Notes under the pieces: model-generated | The model's input: only the letters and a program-made list of their open reading frames with translations | Databases searched by the model: none | Told to the model about the DNA's origin: nothing | Shown: piece after piece, positions 54,174-64,000 of the stretch | Position numbering within the stretch: position 1 is the first letter of the stretch | Layout: the number at the start of each line of letters is the position of its first letter | Translations under genes and position numbers: made by a program | DNA from: Dromiciops gliroides | Lineage: Eukaryota > Chordata > Mammalia > Microbiotheria > Microbiotheriidae | Direction: 5' to 3' | NCBI RefSeq assembly: GCF_019393635.1 | Contig: NC_057864.1 | Location: forward strand, 479,250,117 to 479,314,116 | Length of the DNA: 64,000 nucleotides

Positions 54174-56869
54174 TTTTTTAATTACATTAAATTATTTATT
54201 TATTTAGAGTTTATCTGTTACATATAAAAACATTTTTTTTTCACATTGATTTTTTAAAACTTTGTATTCCAAATTTTCTTACTCCCTCCCTCCCCACCCC
54301 TCCCTAAGAAATCAAGCAATTTAATATGTTATACATGTGCAGTCATGCAAAACATCTCCATATTAGTCAGGTTGTGAAAGAAAACAGACAAAATAACTTG
54401 AGAAAGAGGAACTAACAAAAATATATACTTCAATCTGTATTCAGATATCATCAGTTCTTTCTCTGTCAATGGATTGCATTTTTCATAAGTCCTTCTAATA
54501 GCATCCTGCTCATCATTTCTTTCACAGTTACTATTGCTAACTGTATTACCCTCCGTCCTATTCCCTCCCCTTGATATTTACTCTATTTTCTATCCCTCCT
54601 TAGAAGTGTTTTGCTTTTTACTGCCCCCTCCCCCAATCTTACTATCCTTCCTGTATCTCTCCCCCATTATCTCCTTCTGCTCCCCCTTTCCCACAGGGTA
54701 AGATATATGACTATACCCACTTGAGTGTGTATGTTATTCCCTCTTTGAGCCAATTATGATAAGAGTAAGGCTCACTCACTCCCCCCCCCCACTCCTTCCC
54801 CATCTTCCCCTTCCCTCTATAAGCTTTTTCTCATTTCTTTTATGTGAGCTACATTACTCCATTCCATCTCTCCCTTTCTTCCAGTGCATTCCTCTTACCC
54901 CTTAATTTTATTTTAAAGCTGTCATCATGGGGCAGTTAGGTGACACAATGGACAAAGCACCAGCCCTTCACCCAGGATGCTCTGACCCCAAATCTGGCCC
55001 AAGACATAAGCCACCCCACCCTGCCTGCCCCACAAAAAAGATTTAAAAAAATGCTTTATAGATATCATCCCTTCATATTCAGTTCACACCTATACCCCTG
55101 TCTAAGTATATTCCTTTTAGCTCCCCTAATGCTGAGAAAATTCTTATGAGTTAGAAGTATCATCTTCCCATGTATGAATGTAAACAGTTTAACCTTTCAA
55201 TATCCCTCATGCTTTCTTTTTTCCTGTTTACCTTTTTATGCTTCTCTAGGGTATTATATTTGAAAGTCAAATTTTCTATTCAGTTCGGGTCTTTTCATCA
55301 CAAATACCTGAACGTCCTCTTTTTCATTGAAGTCCCATTTTTCCCCCTGAAAGATTATACACAGTTTTGCTGGGTAGGTGATTCTTGGTTGTAATCGCAA
55401 TTCCTTTGCCCTCCAGAATACCATATTCCACGCTCTCTGATTCTTTAATGTAGAAGCTTCTAGATCTTGAGCTATCCTGACTGAGACTCCACAGTACTTG
55501 AATTGTTTCTTTCTGGCTGCTTGCAATATTTTCTCCTTCACTTGGGAGCTCTGGAACTTGGATATACTATTTCTGGAAGTTTTCGTTTTGGTTTCTCTTT
55601 CAGGAGGTTATCAGAGTATTCTTTCAATGTCTATTTTACCTTCTTCTAGAATATCAAGTCAATTTTCCCTGACAATTTCTTGGAAGATGATGTCTAGGCT
55701 CTTTTTTGAATATGGTTTTCAGGTAGTCCAGTGATTTTCAAATTATCTCTCCTGGATCTATTTTCTAGGTCAGCTGTTTTTCCAAGGAGATATTTCACAA
55801 TGCCCTCTATTTTTTATTCCTTTGGATTTGCTTTATTGTGTCTTGATTTCTCATAAAGTCATTAGCTTCTATTTGCTCTATCCTAGTTCTTAAGCAGTGA
55901 TTTTCTTCAAAGAGTTTTTGTACCTCCTTTTCCATTTGGCCAATTAGATTCTTCAAGCTGTTGACTTTTTTTCATGGCCCTCCTGTATCACCCTCATTTC
56001 TCTTTCCATTTTTTACTCTACCTCTTTCAGTTTTCCCTCTAACTCTCTTACTTTATCTTCAAAGTCCTTTTTTGAGCACTTCCATGGCCTGAGATCAATT
56101 CATATTTTTCTTGGAAGTTTTGTATGTAGGAGGTTTGACCTTGTTATCTTCTACTGAGGGTGTAGCTTGATCTACCTTGTCACCAAAGAAACTTTTGATG
56201 GTCTGCTGCTTTTTCTGCTTGCTCATCTTGCCTACCTATTTCTTGGCTTTTGACTCCTTCTTAGAGTGAAACACTGCTTCCAGGACACACTGTCTCAAGC
56301 TTTAGGGGGTCCCATGTAGTTTGATTTGAGGAGAGGCTTGTTCTCAGTCCACCTGGCCTAGAAGTAATAATGGGTCTGTTTGCTCTTTAACCTCAAAGCA
56401 GAAATCTGATTGAAATCTGATTCTCTATGATCACAATCTTAGCATGCCTGTGTCCCTCTCCCACTAGGCTGCTGCCACTCAACTCCACTTCCTGAATAAC
56501 ACATCAGTGCTCTGTCTCTTCTCCTCCAAAGACCCCAATTATTTCTCCCCTGGCAACCTCTGGACCCCCTCATTGGTCCATGAGCTGAGTTTCAGAAGTA
56601 GCCACTGAGGCTGATGATTCCAAGGCTCTGGAGTTACAGCCTGCCTGGAGCTGGATCTGCACCACGTGCTATGCTCCTCTCTCACACTGGTACAGCAGAC
56701 CTTCCTTGCCACCCTTTTAGGCTGTCTTTGGCTGGAAAATTATCTCACTGTTCTTTTGTGGGTTCTACTGCTCTAAGAATTGTCTTATGGCATTTTTGGA
56801 GGGTATCTGGATGGATTGTATGGGAGCTCTGAAAGTTATAGCCTTTCCTCCACCATCTTGGCTTTGCCC
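54174..56869 (-). mobile_element. HAL1 (half-L1) element, apparently full length
   Basis: A 2.7-kb unit bounded by TCTTGTATAGGTCTTTTAT (54155-54173) and TCTTGTATAGTTCTTTTAT (56870-56888), 18 of 19 matching, both being RTE sequence. In element orientation: start 'gggcaaagccaagatggtgg', a GC-richer 5'UTR, an ORF1 remnant, a long 3'UTR, then an A-rich end. ORF1 is clearest at 55254-55541: KEKILQAARKKQFKYCGVSV and a RAWNMVFWRAKELRLQPRI stretch, the RRM-to-C-terminal region of L1 ORF1 protein, with decayed coiled-coil text upstream (about 55740-56080). No ORF2 lies between ORF1 and the 3'UTR, which is the definition of HAL1. Confidence 0.85.
54928..55048 (+). mobile_element. Decayed tRNA-derived SINE inside HAL1
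   Basis: Head 'ggggcagttaggtgacacaa', 'tggacaaagcaccagccctt', then a shortened core ('caaatctggcccaagacata') and A-rich end. It is diverged and internally deleted. Confidence 0.8.
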
Positions 56870-56888
56870 TCTTGTATAGTTCTTTTAT

Positions 56889-57035
56889 GTATTCTTGTCA
56901 CCTACTCCTCTGCTTCTAAGTACCTACCATTTTTGTCTTTTACCATGCCCATTTCTTTTGCATGAAACTTTCCCTTGATAATTTTCTTGAAGAGGTCTTG
57001 TCTTTCCCATTCTATTCTTTTTTTCTACTTCTTTG
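56889..57035 (-). mobile_element. RTE LINE, continuation upstream of the HAL1
   Basis: It continues the RTE reading across the HAL1: 'gtattcttgtcacctactcc', 'gtacctaccatttttgtctt', 'gaaactttcccttgataatt'. With 52588-54173 it forms one 5'-truncated RTE. Confidence 0.8.
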
Positions 57036-57475
57036 AATTCTGCAGCCCTACATTGCTACTGGAAAAATCATAGCTTTGACTATGTGGTCCTTTGTTGCCA
57101 AAGTGATTTCTCTGCCCTTTAGTATGATGTCCAGATTCACCATAGCTTTCCTTCTGAGGATCAAGTGTCATTTAATTTCATGGCTGCAGTCACTGTCTAC
57201 AGTGACCTTTGAACAAGAACATAGACTCAGACACTGCTTCTATTTCTTCTCTGTCTATTTACCAAGAAGGGATGGGATCAATTGCCAAGATGTTAGTGTT
57301 TTCTAATGTTAAGCTTCAAACCAGCTTTTATACTCTCCTCTTTCACCCTCATCAAGAGGCTTCTTAATTTCCTCTCCACTTTATGCCATCAGTGTGATAT
57401 CATCTGCATGTCTGAGATTGTTGATATTTCTCCTGGCAACCTTAAATCTGGCTTTTGATTCATCCAACATGATGT
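57036..57475 (-). mobile_element. Second RTE copy, internal segment only
   Basis: It aligns with 53000-53460 of the first copy: 'gtccagattcaccatagctt', 'taatttcatggctgcagtca', 'tgttaagcttcaaaccagct', 'catcaagaggcttcttaatt', 'ggcttttgattcatccaaca'. The 3' 400 bases of the element are missing. Confidence 0.85.
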
Positions 57476-57479
57476 ACTC

Positions 57480-58735
57480 TGTTTTGGAAGGATCAAGGGA
57501 GGGTTATTTCAGGGTAGGGGACATATGGGCATGTTTGTTGGGAGTAAAAGAATGAGGCAATAGAGAGGTAATTATTGAAAAGAAGTGAAAGAGTGGATAT
57601 GACAGAGGGGGAAATCTGTTGGAGGATATGGAATAGTATGGGATCACTTGAGCAGGTAGAGAAATTATCCTTGTTGAGGAGTGAGGTCACTATGTCATGT
57701 GAGTTGGGGGGGGGAGAGAGGAGACAATGACAGAAGGCACCTGAGCAATAGGAGATAAACAAGAGGGGAGAAAAAGGGAATTTATGAAGAATGGCCTCAT
57801 ATTTCTTCTGTAAAATATGAGGCCAGGTTCACAGCTGTGAGAATGGAGGTGGGGGTGGGGAATCATGAAAGGTTTGTGGAGGCCCGAAAAGGTTTAGAAG
57901 AGCCTAGGTGTCCTCCCTTGTACCAAGTTATTATAGTCAAGTGGGATATTAAAAATCATAGAGTATTAGAGATAGAGTAGGATTGCCTAGCAACAGTAAG
58001 AGCCCAGTTATTTATTGAGCATAAATTTGTAGTGGAGTCAGTCAGAAGAGTTGCATGATTTTCTTCACCTTTGTTCATCAGGATGTGAGTAGGAGCTAAG
58101 GAGGTAAATGGTGGGAGTGACCTGAGGCTGAGGTTTGGACAGACATAATAGGTAATATGATACAGGGGCTGGGGATGCAAGAGAGCAGGAAAGTGTAGAG
58201 TTGAATTTGTTCAACAAGGAGTCAAAAAGAGGAAAATAGGAGAGGGTGGCTAGTATGGGGGAGATGGTCTGGGAAAGAATTGAGGAGTCAAAGGATTGGA
58301 GATTTGGTTGAAAAGTAAGGTTTTGTAGGGGAAGGCAGGGGAAGAGGTAATACGTCAATAGATAACAGATAAGGAGATTTCAAAATTCTTGAATATAGAG
58401 GGGGTTGGTTTGTGGGTGATGGCAAGATCAAAGGTATGGTCATCTTTGTGTGTGACTGAAGTCGAGTGAAGCAGTTGCTCATGGGAAGTGAGTAGGTTGA
58501 GAAACTGAGTATTTGGGGTATCTGTGGGAGAATCAGTATGTATACTGAAGTCCATTAGTATGAGGGGAGGAGTTGGGGAGGAGAGAAAAAAATTGTGAGC
58601 CTGACATCAAATTCTTTGAGGAAAGAAAGGGAGTAACCCGGGGGTCTATAGACAACCACAACCAGAATTTTTATTGGATGATTACCTCAAAGGAAGAGAG
58701 GTTATGGAGTGATAGAGGAAGATGTTTATGAAAGT
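57480..58735 (-). mobile_element. L2-clade LINE, endonuclease to start of RT
   Basis: The minus strand reads MDFSIHTDSPTDTPNTQFLN followed by a TFDLAIT block near 58400-58555, a decayed end of the LINE endonuclease (GDFN-I-H and THTLDLVIT positions). At 57493-57762 it reads DPILFHILQQISPSVISTLS, the conserved entry to the RT domain. The order fits an L2 lying antisense, with the RT proper missing. It may be the 5' part of the L2 at 51605-52585. Confidence 0.75.
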
Positions 58736-58837
58736 GATGTATTAAAACTGATAACATTCCCTTTGCAATTTTATTTCTAATATCTTTAAAATTCCCCCCT
58801 TTTTAATTCTTTTCTATTTCAGGTAGATACAATTTAT

Positions 58838-58995
58838 GGATAAAGGTAGGGTAGAGAAACAGAGAGAAGGGGTAGTAGTGGAGACAGAAAGAAAAGAAGA
58901 AGGACGAGGAGGAGAAATGGAGGAAGGGGAAGGGAAGGAAGAAGTAGGGGAAGGGGAAGAGAAGAAAAAGGAAAGGAAAGAAGGAGGAAAGTTGA
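58838..58995. repeat. GA-rich purine tract
   Basis: About 155 bp of almost pure A/G on the plus strand (GGAA, GAAGG and AGGAGG units). Open frames on both strands reflect composition. Confidence 0.9.
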
Positions 58996-60063
58996 AACTA
59001 TTTCATGATGGCAGATATGGAAGGAACTAAAACTCAGACTTTTCCCAAAATCTCTCTGTCCCTCTAAACAGTAAACATCGATAATTAACATAACAGCTCT
59101 AAAACCTTTGCTCCTGAGTAGCCTCATCCTGCTGTTTAGATAGTGATGGCTCCTTCCTCATGGCCTTTTATCACCTTTTTTTCACATTTTCTCAATAAAG
59201 CTGCTGGGAATTCTGAGGAATGTAATCTTACACCATACATCTTTCAGATATCATTGTATCAGATTTAATCTCAAAGCATTTCCTTTAAATCCAAAGTATG
59301 AATGGGTGGCTACTGAGAATGCCTACTATATTTACATGATATCAGGGAATGCTTTGTAATCCAATTAGATAGTATAGGGTATTGAATAGTAGAATAACTC
59401 ATTATCAGTGATATCATGTGTAGCATGATCAAAGAAAGTTCACCAGTATTGATTGGCCTCTCATTTCAAGGTACTCCAAAGATAAACCTATTTGCTACTT
59501 TAAAATATCATCAATTGGGCAGGGGACATTCTGAATTTGATTGCATGGGCATGACCATAGAATGATGCTAGGCAAGTCTTGTAGATATGGAATGAGTAGG
59601 CAAAGAATATGCTTATCACTTCAGATTTAGAATTGTAGAACTTCAGAGAATGTTTAGAGCTAAAAGAGACCTTAATTGGATCCAGTCATTTTACACATGA
59701 GAAAACTGACAACCACAGAGATTTCTAGTTAAGCTGGTGTGAAGATCAATAAGATGTTGGATGTAAGGTGCCTGCAAACTTTAAATTTGTTAGAATTGTG
59801 AATTAAATCATCCTCAGCAAATACAAACTTTAATAGACGAATAAAGAAAGAAAATTTTGCATGAAACCGTGTGTTTCTCTTGTGTACATTTTAAAAAATG
59901 AATATTGCAAGGTAGCTGAGTAGTGTAGTGGATAGAAGCCTGGAATTTGAGTCATTGATGTTTCACTGATGTACTTCTTTTTGTTTCTTTTGTCCTCATT
60001 ATCACTACCTATGAACTCACCACAAACCTAGAAATAGGTGCCCTCCTTGGAACCAGGTTATTA
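58996..60063. other. Mostly unassigned; MIR piece
   Basis: 59635-59720 ('aattgtagaacttcagagaa', 'cattttacacatgagaaaac') is a reversed MIR-type remnant. 59915-59960 ('ggtagctgagtagtgtagtg') is a SINE head. The rest is apparently single-copy sequence. Confidence 0.4.
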
Positions 60064-60230
60064 TAGGGGCAGCTAGATGGCACAGTGGATAGAGCACTTG
60101 CCCTGGATTCAGGAGGACTTGAGTTTAAATTTGGCCTCAGACACTTGACACTTACTAGCTGTGTGACCCTGGGCAAGTCACTTAACCCCAATTGCCTCAC
60201 CAAAAAAAAAAAAAGAGAGAGAGAGAGAGA
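60064..60230 (+). mobile_element. tRNA-derived SINE with a GA-expanded tail
   Basis: Full plus copy, CAATTGCCTCACC tail class, A13 then (GA)8-9. It has a perfect 14-bp target duplication GAACCAGGTTATTA at 60050-60063 and 60231-60244. Confidence 0.96.
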
Positions 60231-60244
60231 GAACCAGGTTATTA

Positions 60245-60604
60245 CAGTCAAGAAAACACATTAACCCGTTGGACATGTCTGAAAATGCATGTCATTCTGA
60301 GTCCATCCTCCATCATCTTTCTGTTCATGCTCGGGGAGCCTGAGTATTTTCCCATATGTCAGCATAGTGCAGTATACAGCAAACAGAATCAGGAGTTCTG
60401 GACTTTAGTCTTGGCTCCATCTTTAAATAACTGTGCACCCATGGGCAAGTGAGTTCAGATTTGGGCCTCATTTTCTCCTCTGTACAGAGAGGAGGTGAAA
60501 GGAAAATCAATCTAAAACAAGCATGTTTGCTATGGGCCACTAAGCTCTGGGAGTGTAAAGATCACTGATGCCTGCCCTCAGAGAGATTCCATTTCATTGG
60601 AGGT
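60245..60604. other. MIR-like and unassigned sequence
   Basis: 60370-60490 ('acccatgggcaagtgagttc') is a MIR remnant on the plus strand. Nothing else is supported. Confidence 0.4.
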
Positions 60605-60960
60605 AAGAGGGTCTTAGAATTAGAACTTGAAGGAACATTAGAAACCATACAGTCAAAACCCTTCATTTTGGGGCAGCTAGATGGTACAGTGGATATAGCC
60701 CTCGCCCTGGAGTCAGGAGGACCTGAGTTCAAATCTGGCCTCAGATGTTTGACACTTACTAGCTGTGTGACCCTGGCCAAGTCACTTAACCCTCATTGCC
60801 CCCCAAAACAACAAAAAGAACCCTTCATTTTACAGATGAGGAAACTGAGGCCCAGAGAGGTTATGTGATTTGCCCAAGTCACAGGTAAGTGACAGAGGAG
60901 GATTTGAATCCAGCTCCTCTGACTCTTGCTCCAATGCTCTGTCCATTGCATTGCCTCCTA
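60605..60960 (-). mobile_element. MIR-family SINE, antisense, split by a SINE
   Basis: 'cttagaattagaacttgaag', 'aacattagaaaccatacagt', then after the insertion 'ttacagatgaggaaactgag', 'gcccagagaggttatgtgat' and 'gaggatttgaatccagctcc'. Confidence 0.85.
60670..60818 (+). mobile_element. tRNA-derived SINE (CTCATTGCC tail class) nested in a MIR
   Basis: Full plus copy. It has a perfect 13-bp target duplication AACCCTTCATTTT at 60657-60669 and 60819-60831. Confidence 0.96.
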
Positions 60961-61179
60961 TGTTTGCTGATTCATGACTATCTGGAAATTTAATAGAACC
61001 TCACGTATACTTATTTATAAATTCCATATTGGTACTACTGTACTAATATGTATATTGTAAATCATAAATACAAATAGAAATTAAAAGGATGAGATAAAGA
61101 TGAACTAAAAGTATTTCAGATCATTAATTTTATTTGTGAATGCATAAAAACTTTTCACTCTCATTAAAATATTGACAAT

Positions 61180-61459
61180 TATTTGTTAGATATACTTAAT
61201 AATAACATTTCTATATTCCAGACAATACTGTTATATAATATACTAATATTAGTATGTATTATACAAGAGTATGCGATATCAGTATATTTTTTGCAATATT
61301 ATATACTGATATTAGCAAATTATACAATATTATGTACTAATACTTCATCATATGAGATATTACTAATATATTATACATATTATAAACACATTATCATATA
61401 CACATATACTATATACATACATACATATATATATGTATATGTATGTATGTATATACTTT
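61180..61459. repeat. AT-rich TATTAG/ATATAC tract with a palindrome
   Basis: Very AT-rich. Irregular TAATATTAGTA-like units pass into CATA/TATG repeats, forming a near-perfect inverted repeat centred near 61432 (arms of roughly 20 bases). Confidence 0.85.
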
Positions 61460-61712
61460 ATTGTTCTTGTTTAGTCACTCAGTCAATGACTCTTTGAGTA
61501 CCCATGTAGGGTTTTCTTGGTCAAGATACTAGAATGATTGCCATTTCCTTTGCCAGCTCATTTTACAGATGAGGAAACCAAGGCAAATAGGGTTAAGTGA
61601 CTTGCCCAGGGACATACAATTAGTAAGTGTCTGAGGCTGGATTTGAACTCAGGAAGATAAGTCTTCTTGACTTCAAGCCTGGCACTTGTTCCATTATATC
61701 ACCTAGCTGCCC
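61460..61712 (-). mobile_element. RTE-tailed SINE, antisense
   Basis: 'ttgttcttgtttagtcactc' tail edge, 'gtagggttttcttggtcaag', 'ttttacagatgaggaaacca' and 'atatcacctagctgccc'. It sits within the AT-rich tract, splitting it. Confidence 0.92.
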
Positions 61713-61719
61713 TGTGCAT

Positions 61720-62010
61720 AAATTATACAGTATTTTATTAGCATGTATAATATTATTATAATACCAACATGTATAATATCATAATACTAATATTAGCATA
61801 TATTAGTATAGTATTATGTAATAATATTAGTATAATATTATTAGTATAGTAATATTAGTACTAATATTAGTATGTGTTAGCATATAGTACTATTATGTAA
61901 TTAATATTATGTAATATATATACAATATAATTATATAATTCCAGGATTATATTCTATAAAATAATTTATCACATTTCATAATGATATTTGGTTATTAATA
62001 ATATATTAGT
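61720..62010. repeat. AT-rich TAATATTAG tract, right part
   Basis: Many irregular copies of TAATATTAGTAT and relatives. It continues the composition of 61180-61459 on the other side of the inserted SINE. Confidence 0.85.
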
Positions 62011-62039
62011 GAGAGCAAAGTGATTGAATATACTCCATT

Positions 62040-62186
62040 TTTTTTTTTTTTAGTGAGGCAATTGGGGTTAAGTGACTTGCCCAGGGTCACACAGCTAGTA
62101 AGTGTTAAGTGTCTGAGGCCAGATTTGAACTCAGGTACTCCTGACTCCAGGGCCGGTGCTTTATCCACTGCGCTACCTAGCTGCCC
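62040..62186 (-). mobile_element. tRNA-derived SINE (CAATTGCCTCACT tail class)
   Basis: Full antisense copy with a T13-14 tail. The target duplication includes CTCCATT (62033-62039 and 62187-62193); its length is uncertain because it adjoins the T run. Confidence 0.94.
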
Positions 62187-62504
62187 CTCCATTATTTTTT
62201 AAATGAAATAATGTAACACACTGATTGATTTAGAGGTCTGGTTCTAAGTTGAGTTTGTTTTGGTACCTGGTTTTAATGATCAACAAAGACACCTCAAAGA
62301 GAGAGAGGTACAGTATTGGCTATACTTGTTACAGCACAATTCTCATTTTTCAATATACAGGTTTTTGTTGAATTTCAGCTATTAAAATTCCATCTTCCCC
62401 AGTGCCAATTAGTTGTTCTTCCAAACTATTGAGAAATGTTTCTAGCTAATGGTGAGACCCAGTGTATGGATCAGATGACATGTGACTGAGATGGAGTGAA
62501 GGAA

Positions 62505-63150
62505 TCAGTCAGCCAGTCAACGGGCATTTAACAAATGCCAACTGTATGCCAGGCACTGTGCTAAGTGCTGGGTGTACAAAGAAAGGCAAAAAGTAGTCCT
62601 TTGTCTAGAGTGGCCCACATCATAACAGGGGAGACAATATGCAAACACCTATGTACAAAGAAGCTATAGAAAGGGTTATCTTGTGGGTAATCTCAAATTT
62701 AAGGCACTGAGATAAAGGAGAAGCAGGAAAGGCTTCTTGTGGAAGGTGGGACATGAGAAAATATTCAGGCACAGAAGGTTTGATTTGGAGGCCAGGATGA
62801 AAGTGAAGAAGAGATTTAGGAGGGGTATAGCTTGGGGAGAAATGGAACGATCAGAGATAATAGGTAGATAGAGGAATATCAGGATTTTTCATTAGAGGAA
62901 CCCGGTGTGGGACCATCCCTCTACATAGCTGAGATGAAGTGATGGAATGAATCATGGGGTGTTGGGATCCTGAGAGATTGGGAGGGTAGGGAGTTTGAGG
63001 GAGCATCAACATCAATGCTGAGGTCTCTTATTGAAAGGGAAGGAGTTGGGGAGGAAAGAAGTTCATGGAGCCAGGTGTAGAACTCCTTAAAGTTATACTA
63101 TATTATTACTTTATATTGCTATGCTCATGATCTGAGAAGAGTAAATATTG
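62505..63150 (-). mobile_element. L2 LINE with internal deletion, antisense
   Basis: 62505-62870 is the reversed L2 3' end ('ccaggcactgtgctaagtgc', 'ggcttcttgtggaaggtggg'). 62900-63100 instead resembles the endonuclease region seen at 58540-58620 ('ggaaggagttggggaggaaa' here, 'ggaggagttggggaggagag' there). The RT domain that should separate them is absent. Confidence 0.6.
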
Positions 63151-63159
63151 CTAGTGACC

Positions 63160-64000
63160 CAAAGGGCAATGGAAAGATGTTTGGTGGGTGTAAGTGTGTT
63201 ATAGTATATTACCAGTGATGACTCATGTTCTAGAAATGCTCTAAAAGACATTATCAAGACCATGTATAACTGGAAAGGGAGGTAGTCTATTCCTACAAAG
63301 AGACTGAGGGACTAAACAGATGTATGATCTGAGTGCTGCAGTGGAGTTATCTCCCTCTCCCCATCTCTTGCCTCCTACCTTTCCACCCACCAAATGCTAA
63401 CAAAAATCAGAAGAAACATACATCCCATACATCTGGGGATTTACTAAAAGATATGAGTGAGAATGACACTCAAGGAGAAGGCATGAGCCAGCTGTGGATA
63501 GCACTAGTAGAGAGAGTACCCATAGTGATGTGATGGCGGATATACCCAGCTGTCATTGTCCCAAGGAGAAGAAATCATTCTTTTATGTCACCTGCATAAA
63601 ACCTCAGTCTATTTTTACCAGGTTTCACTGGCACTAATTTCCATTCTACTGGGGGCCATGTCCCAACCTACATTGCTCTTCCTCAGGTGAACAGGGGGTT
63701 CATTCTGATCCATCCAATGCTTCTCTTCTACCACCTTCCCAAGATCCTAACAAACTCCTTTACTTTTACTCCACCCCCAACCTTACCCCTGAAAGCAATT
63801 CCTAGAGAGATCCAGACATCCCTGGCCAGATTAATTATCAGCCTTAGGTTGATGTCCCTAGAAGGGGTAGAAATACCATGGGATCTAAGCAATGGAACCC
63901 TCCCAAAATGGACATCAGATTTCTACTGTCCCATAGGAAAGAAAATCACTCAAAGCATTCTGGCAAAATGTTGGAATTGGAAGCTGAGTACTAAGTAGAG
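63160..64000. other. Right edge, unrecognised
   Basis: A 66-codon frame (63333-63533) and a 103-codon frame (63687-63998), both plus strand, occur here. The latter is Pro/Leu/Ile-rich, then has two Cys in a short C-terminal part, and is cut near the window edge. I do not recognise either, and a decayed repeat is as likely as a gene. Confidence 0.3.

Noticed and set aside
58834..59127. Frames on both strands over the GA-rich tract
   Set aside because: Glu/Gly/Lys on one strand and Leu/Pro/Ser on the other simply reflect a purine tract.
60009..60251. Recurrent peptide RQLGLSDLPRVTQLVSVKCL in many separate frames
   Set aside because: The same peptide appears wherever the tRNA-SINE is read in one antisense frame (also near 11215, 12200, 32262, 40929, 60562 and 62020). 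It reflects repeat identity, not a protein family.
1..64000. Bacterial or phage features (operons, ribosome binding sites, CRISPR, insertion sequences)
   Set aside because: The window is vertebrate repeat-rich DNA. No operon-like gene packing, Shine-Dalgarno context or repeat-spacer arrays exist.

Overview
The window is nuclear DNA from a mammal and, by its repeats, a marsupial. It carries about twenty copies of a tRNA-derived SINE (head like GGGGCAGCTAGGTGGCGCAG; tail ending CCAATTGCCTCACTAAA or CCTCATTGCCCYGCAAA), SINEs ending in RTE-type LINE tails, L1 and HAL1 with marsupial-type untranslated regions, RTE (BovB-like), L2, CR1/L3 and MIR remnants, a hAT element, an LTR and a decayed endogenous retrovirus. 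This mix suggests Metatheria, and the abundant WSINE1-like SINE makes an Australian lineage such as a dasyurid my best guess. The species is inference. There is no bacterial, phage or organellar gene structure.

No intact protein-coding gene can be supported. Gene-derived sequence is limited to a retropseudogene of COX7C (minus, 13218-13408, one-base frameshift), a fragment of a Y-box protein retropseudogene (YBX3-like, plus, about 33520-33720, stop in the cold-shock domain), and one orphan exon-like segment on the minus strand (24144-24224) with good splice sites and an open phase 1-1 frame that I cannot assign to a gene. The window is therefore intergenic or lies in a large intron.

Layout. 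1-7.4 kb: L1 remnants on the minus strand with SINE insertions, then an antisense CR1/L3 LINE split by a 185-bp hAT element. 7.4-13 kb: L2-like remnants, CT/CA microsatellites and a microsatellite plus double-SINE block inside one target duplication. 13-34 kb: the COX7C retrocopy, L2 and MIR relics, RTE-tailed SINEs, the exon candidate and the Y-box fragment. 34-44 kb: dense MIR and SINE insertions, an L1 5' untranslated region broken by a SINE, an LTR and an RTESINE, and a SINE-L1 chimera inserted in an L2. 44-46 kb: a decayed antisense endogenous retrovirus. 46-48 kb: a young 5'-truncated L1 with a perfect 16-bp target duplication. 48-59 kb: a deep nest, L2 holding RTE, RTE holding HAL1, HAL1 holding a SINE. 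59-64 kb: SINEs, an AT-rich palindromic tract, an internally deleted L2 and an unrecognised right edge.

The most interesting content is the record of LINE-driven retrotransposition: two insertions consisting of little more than poly(A) between perfect target duplications, one probable template-switch chimera, and two LINE families whose 3' tails are shared by SINEs here. Coordinates of old repeats are by eye and approximate at their edges; target-duplication coordinates were read base by base.
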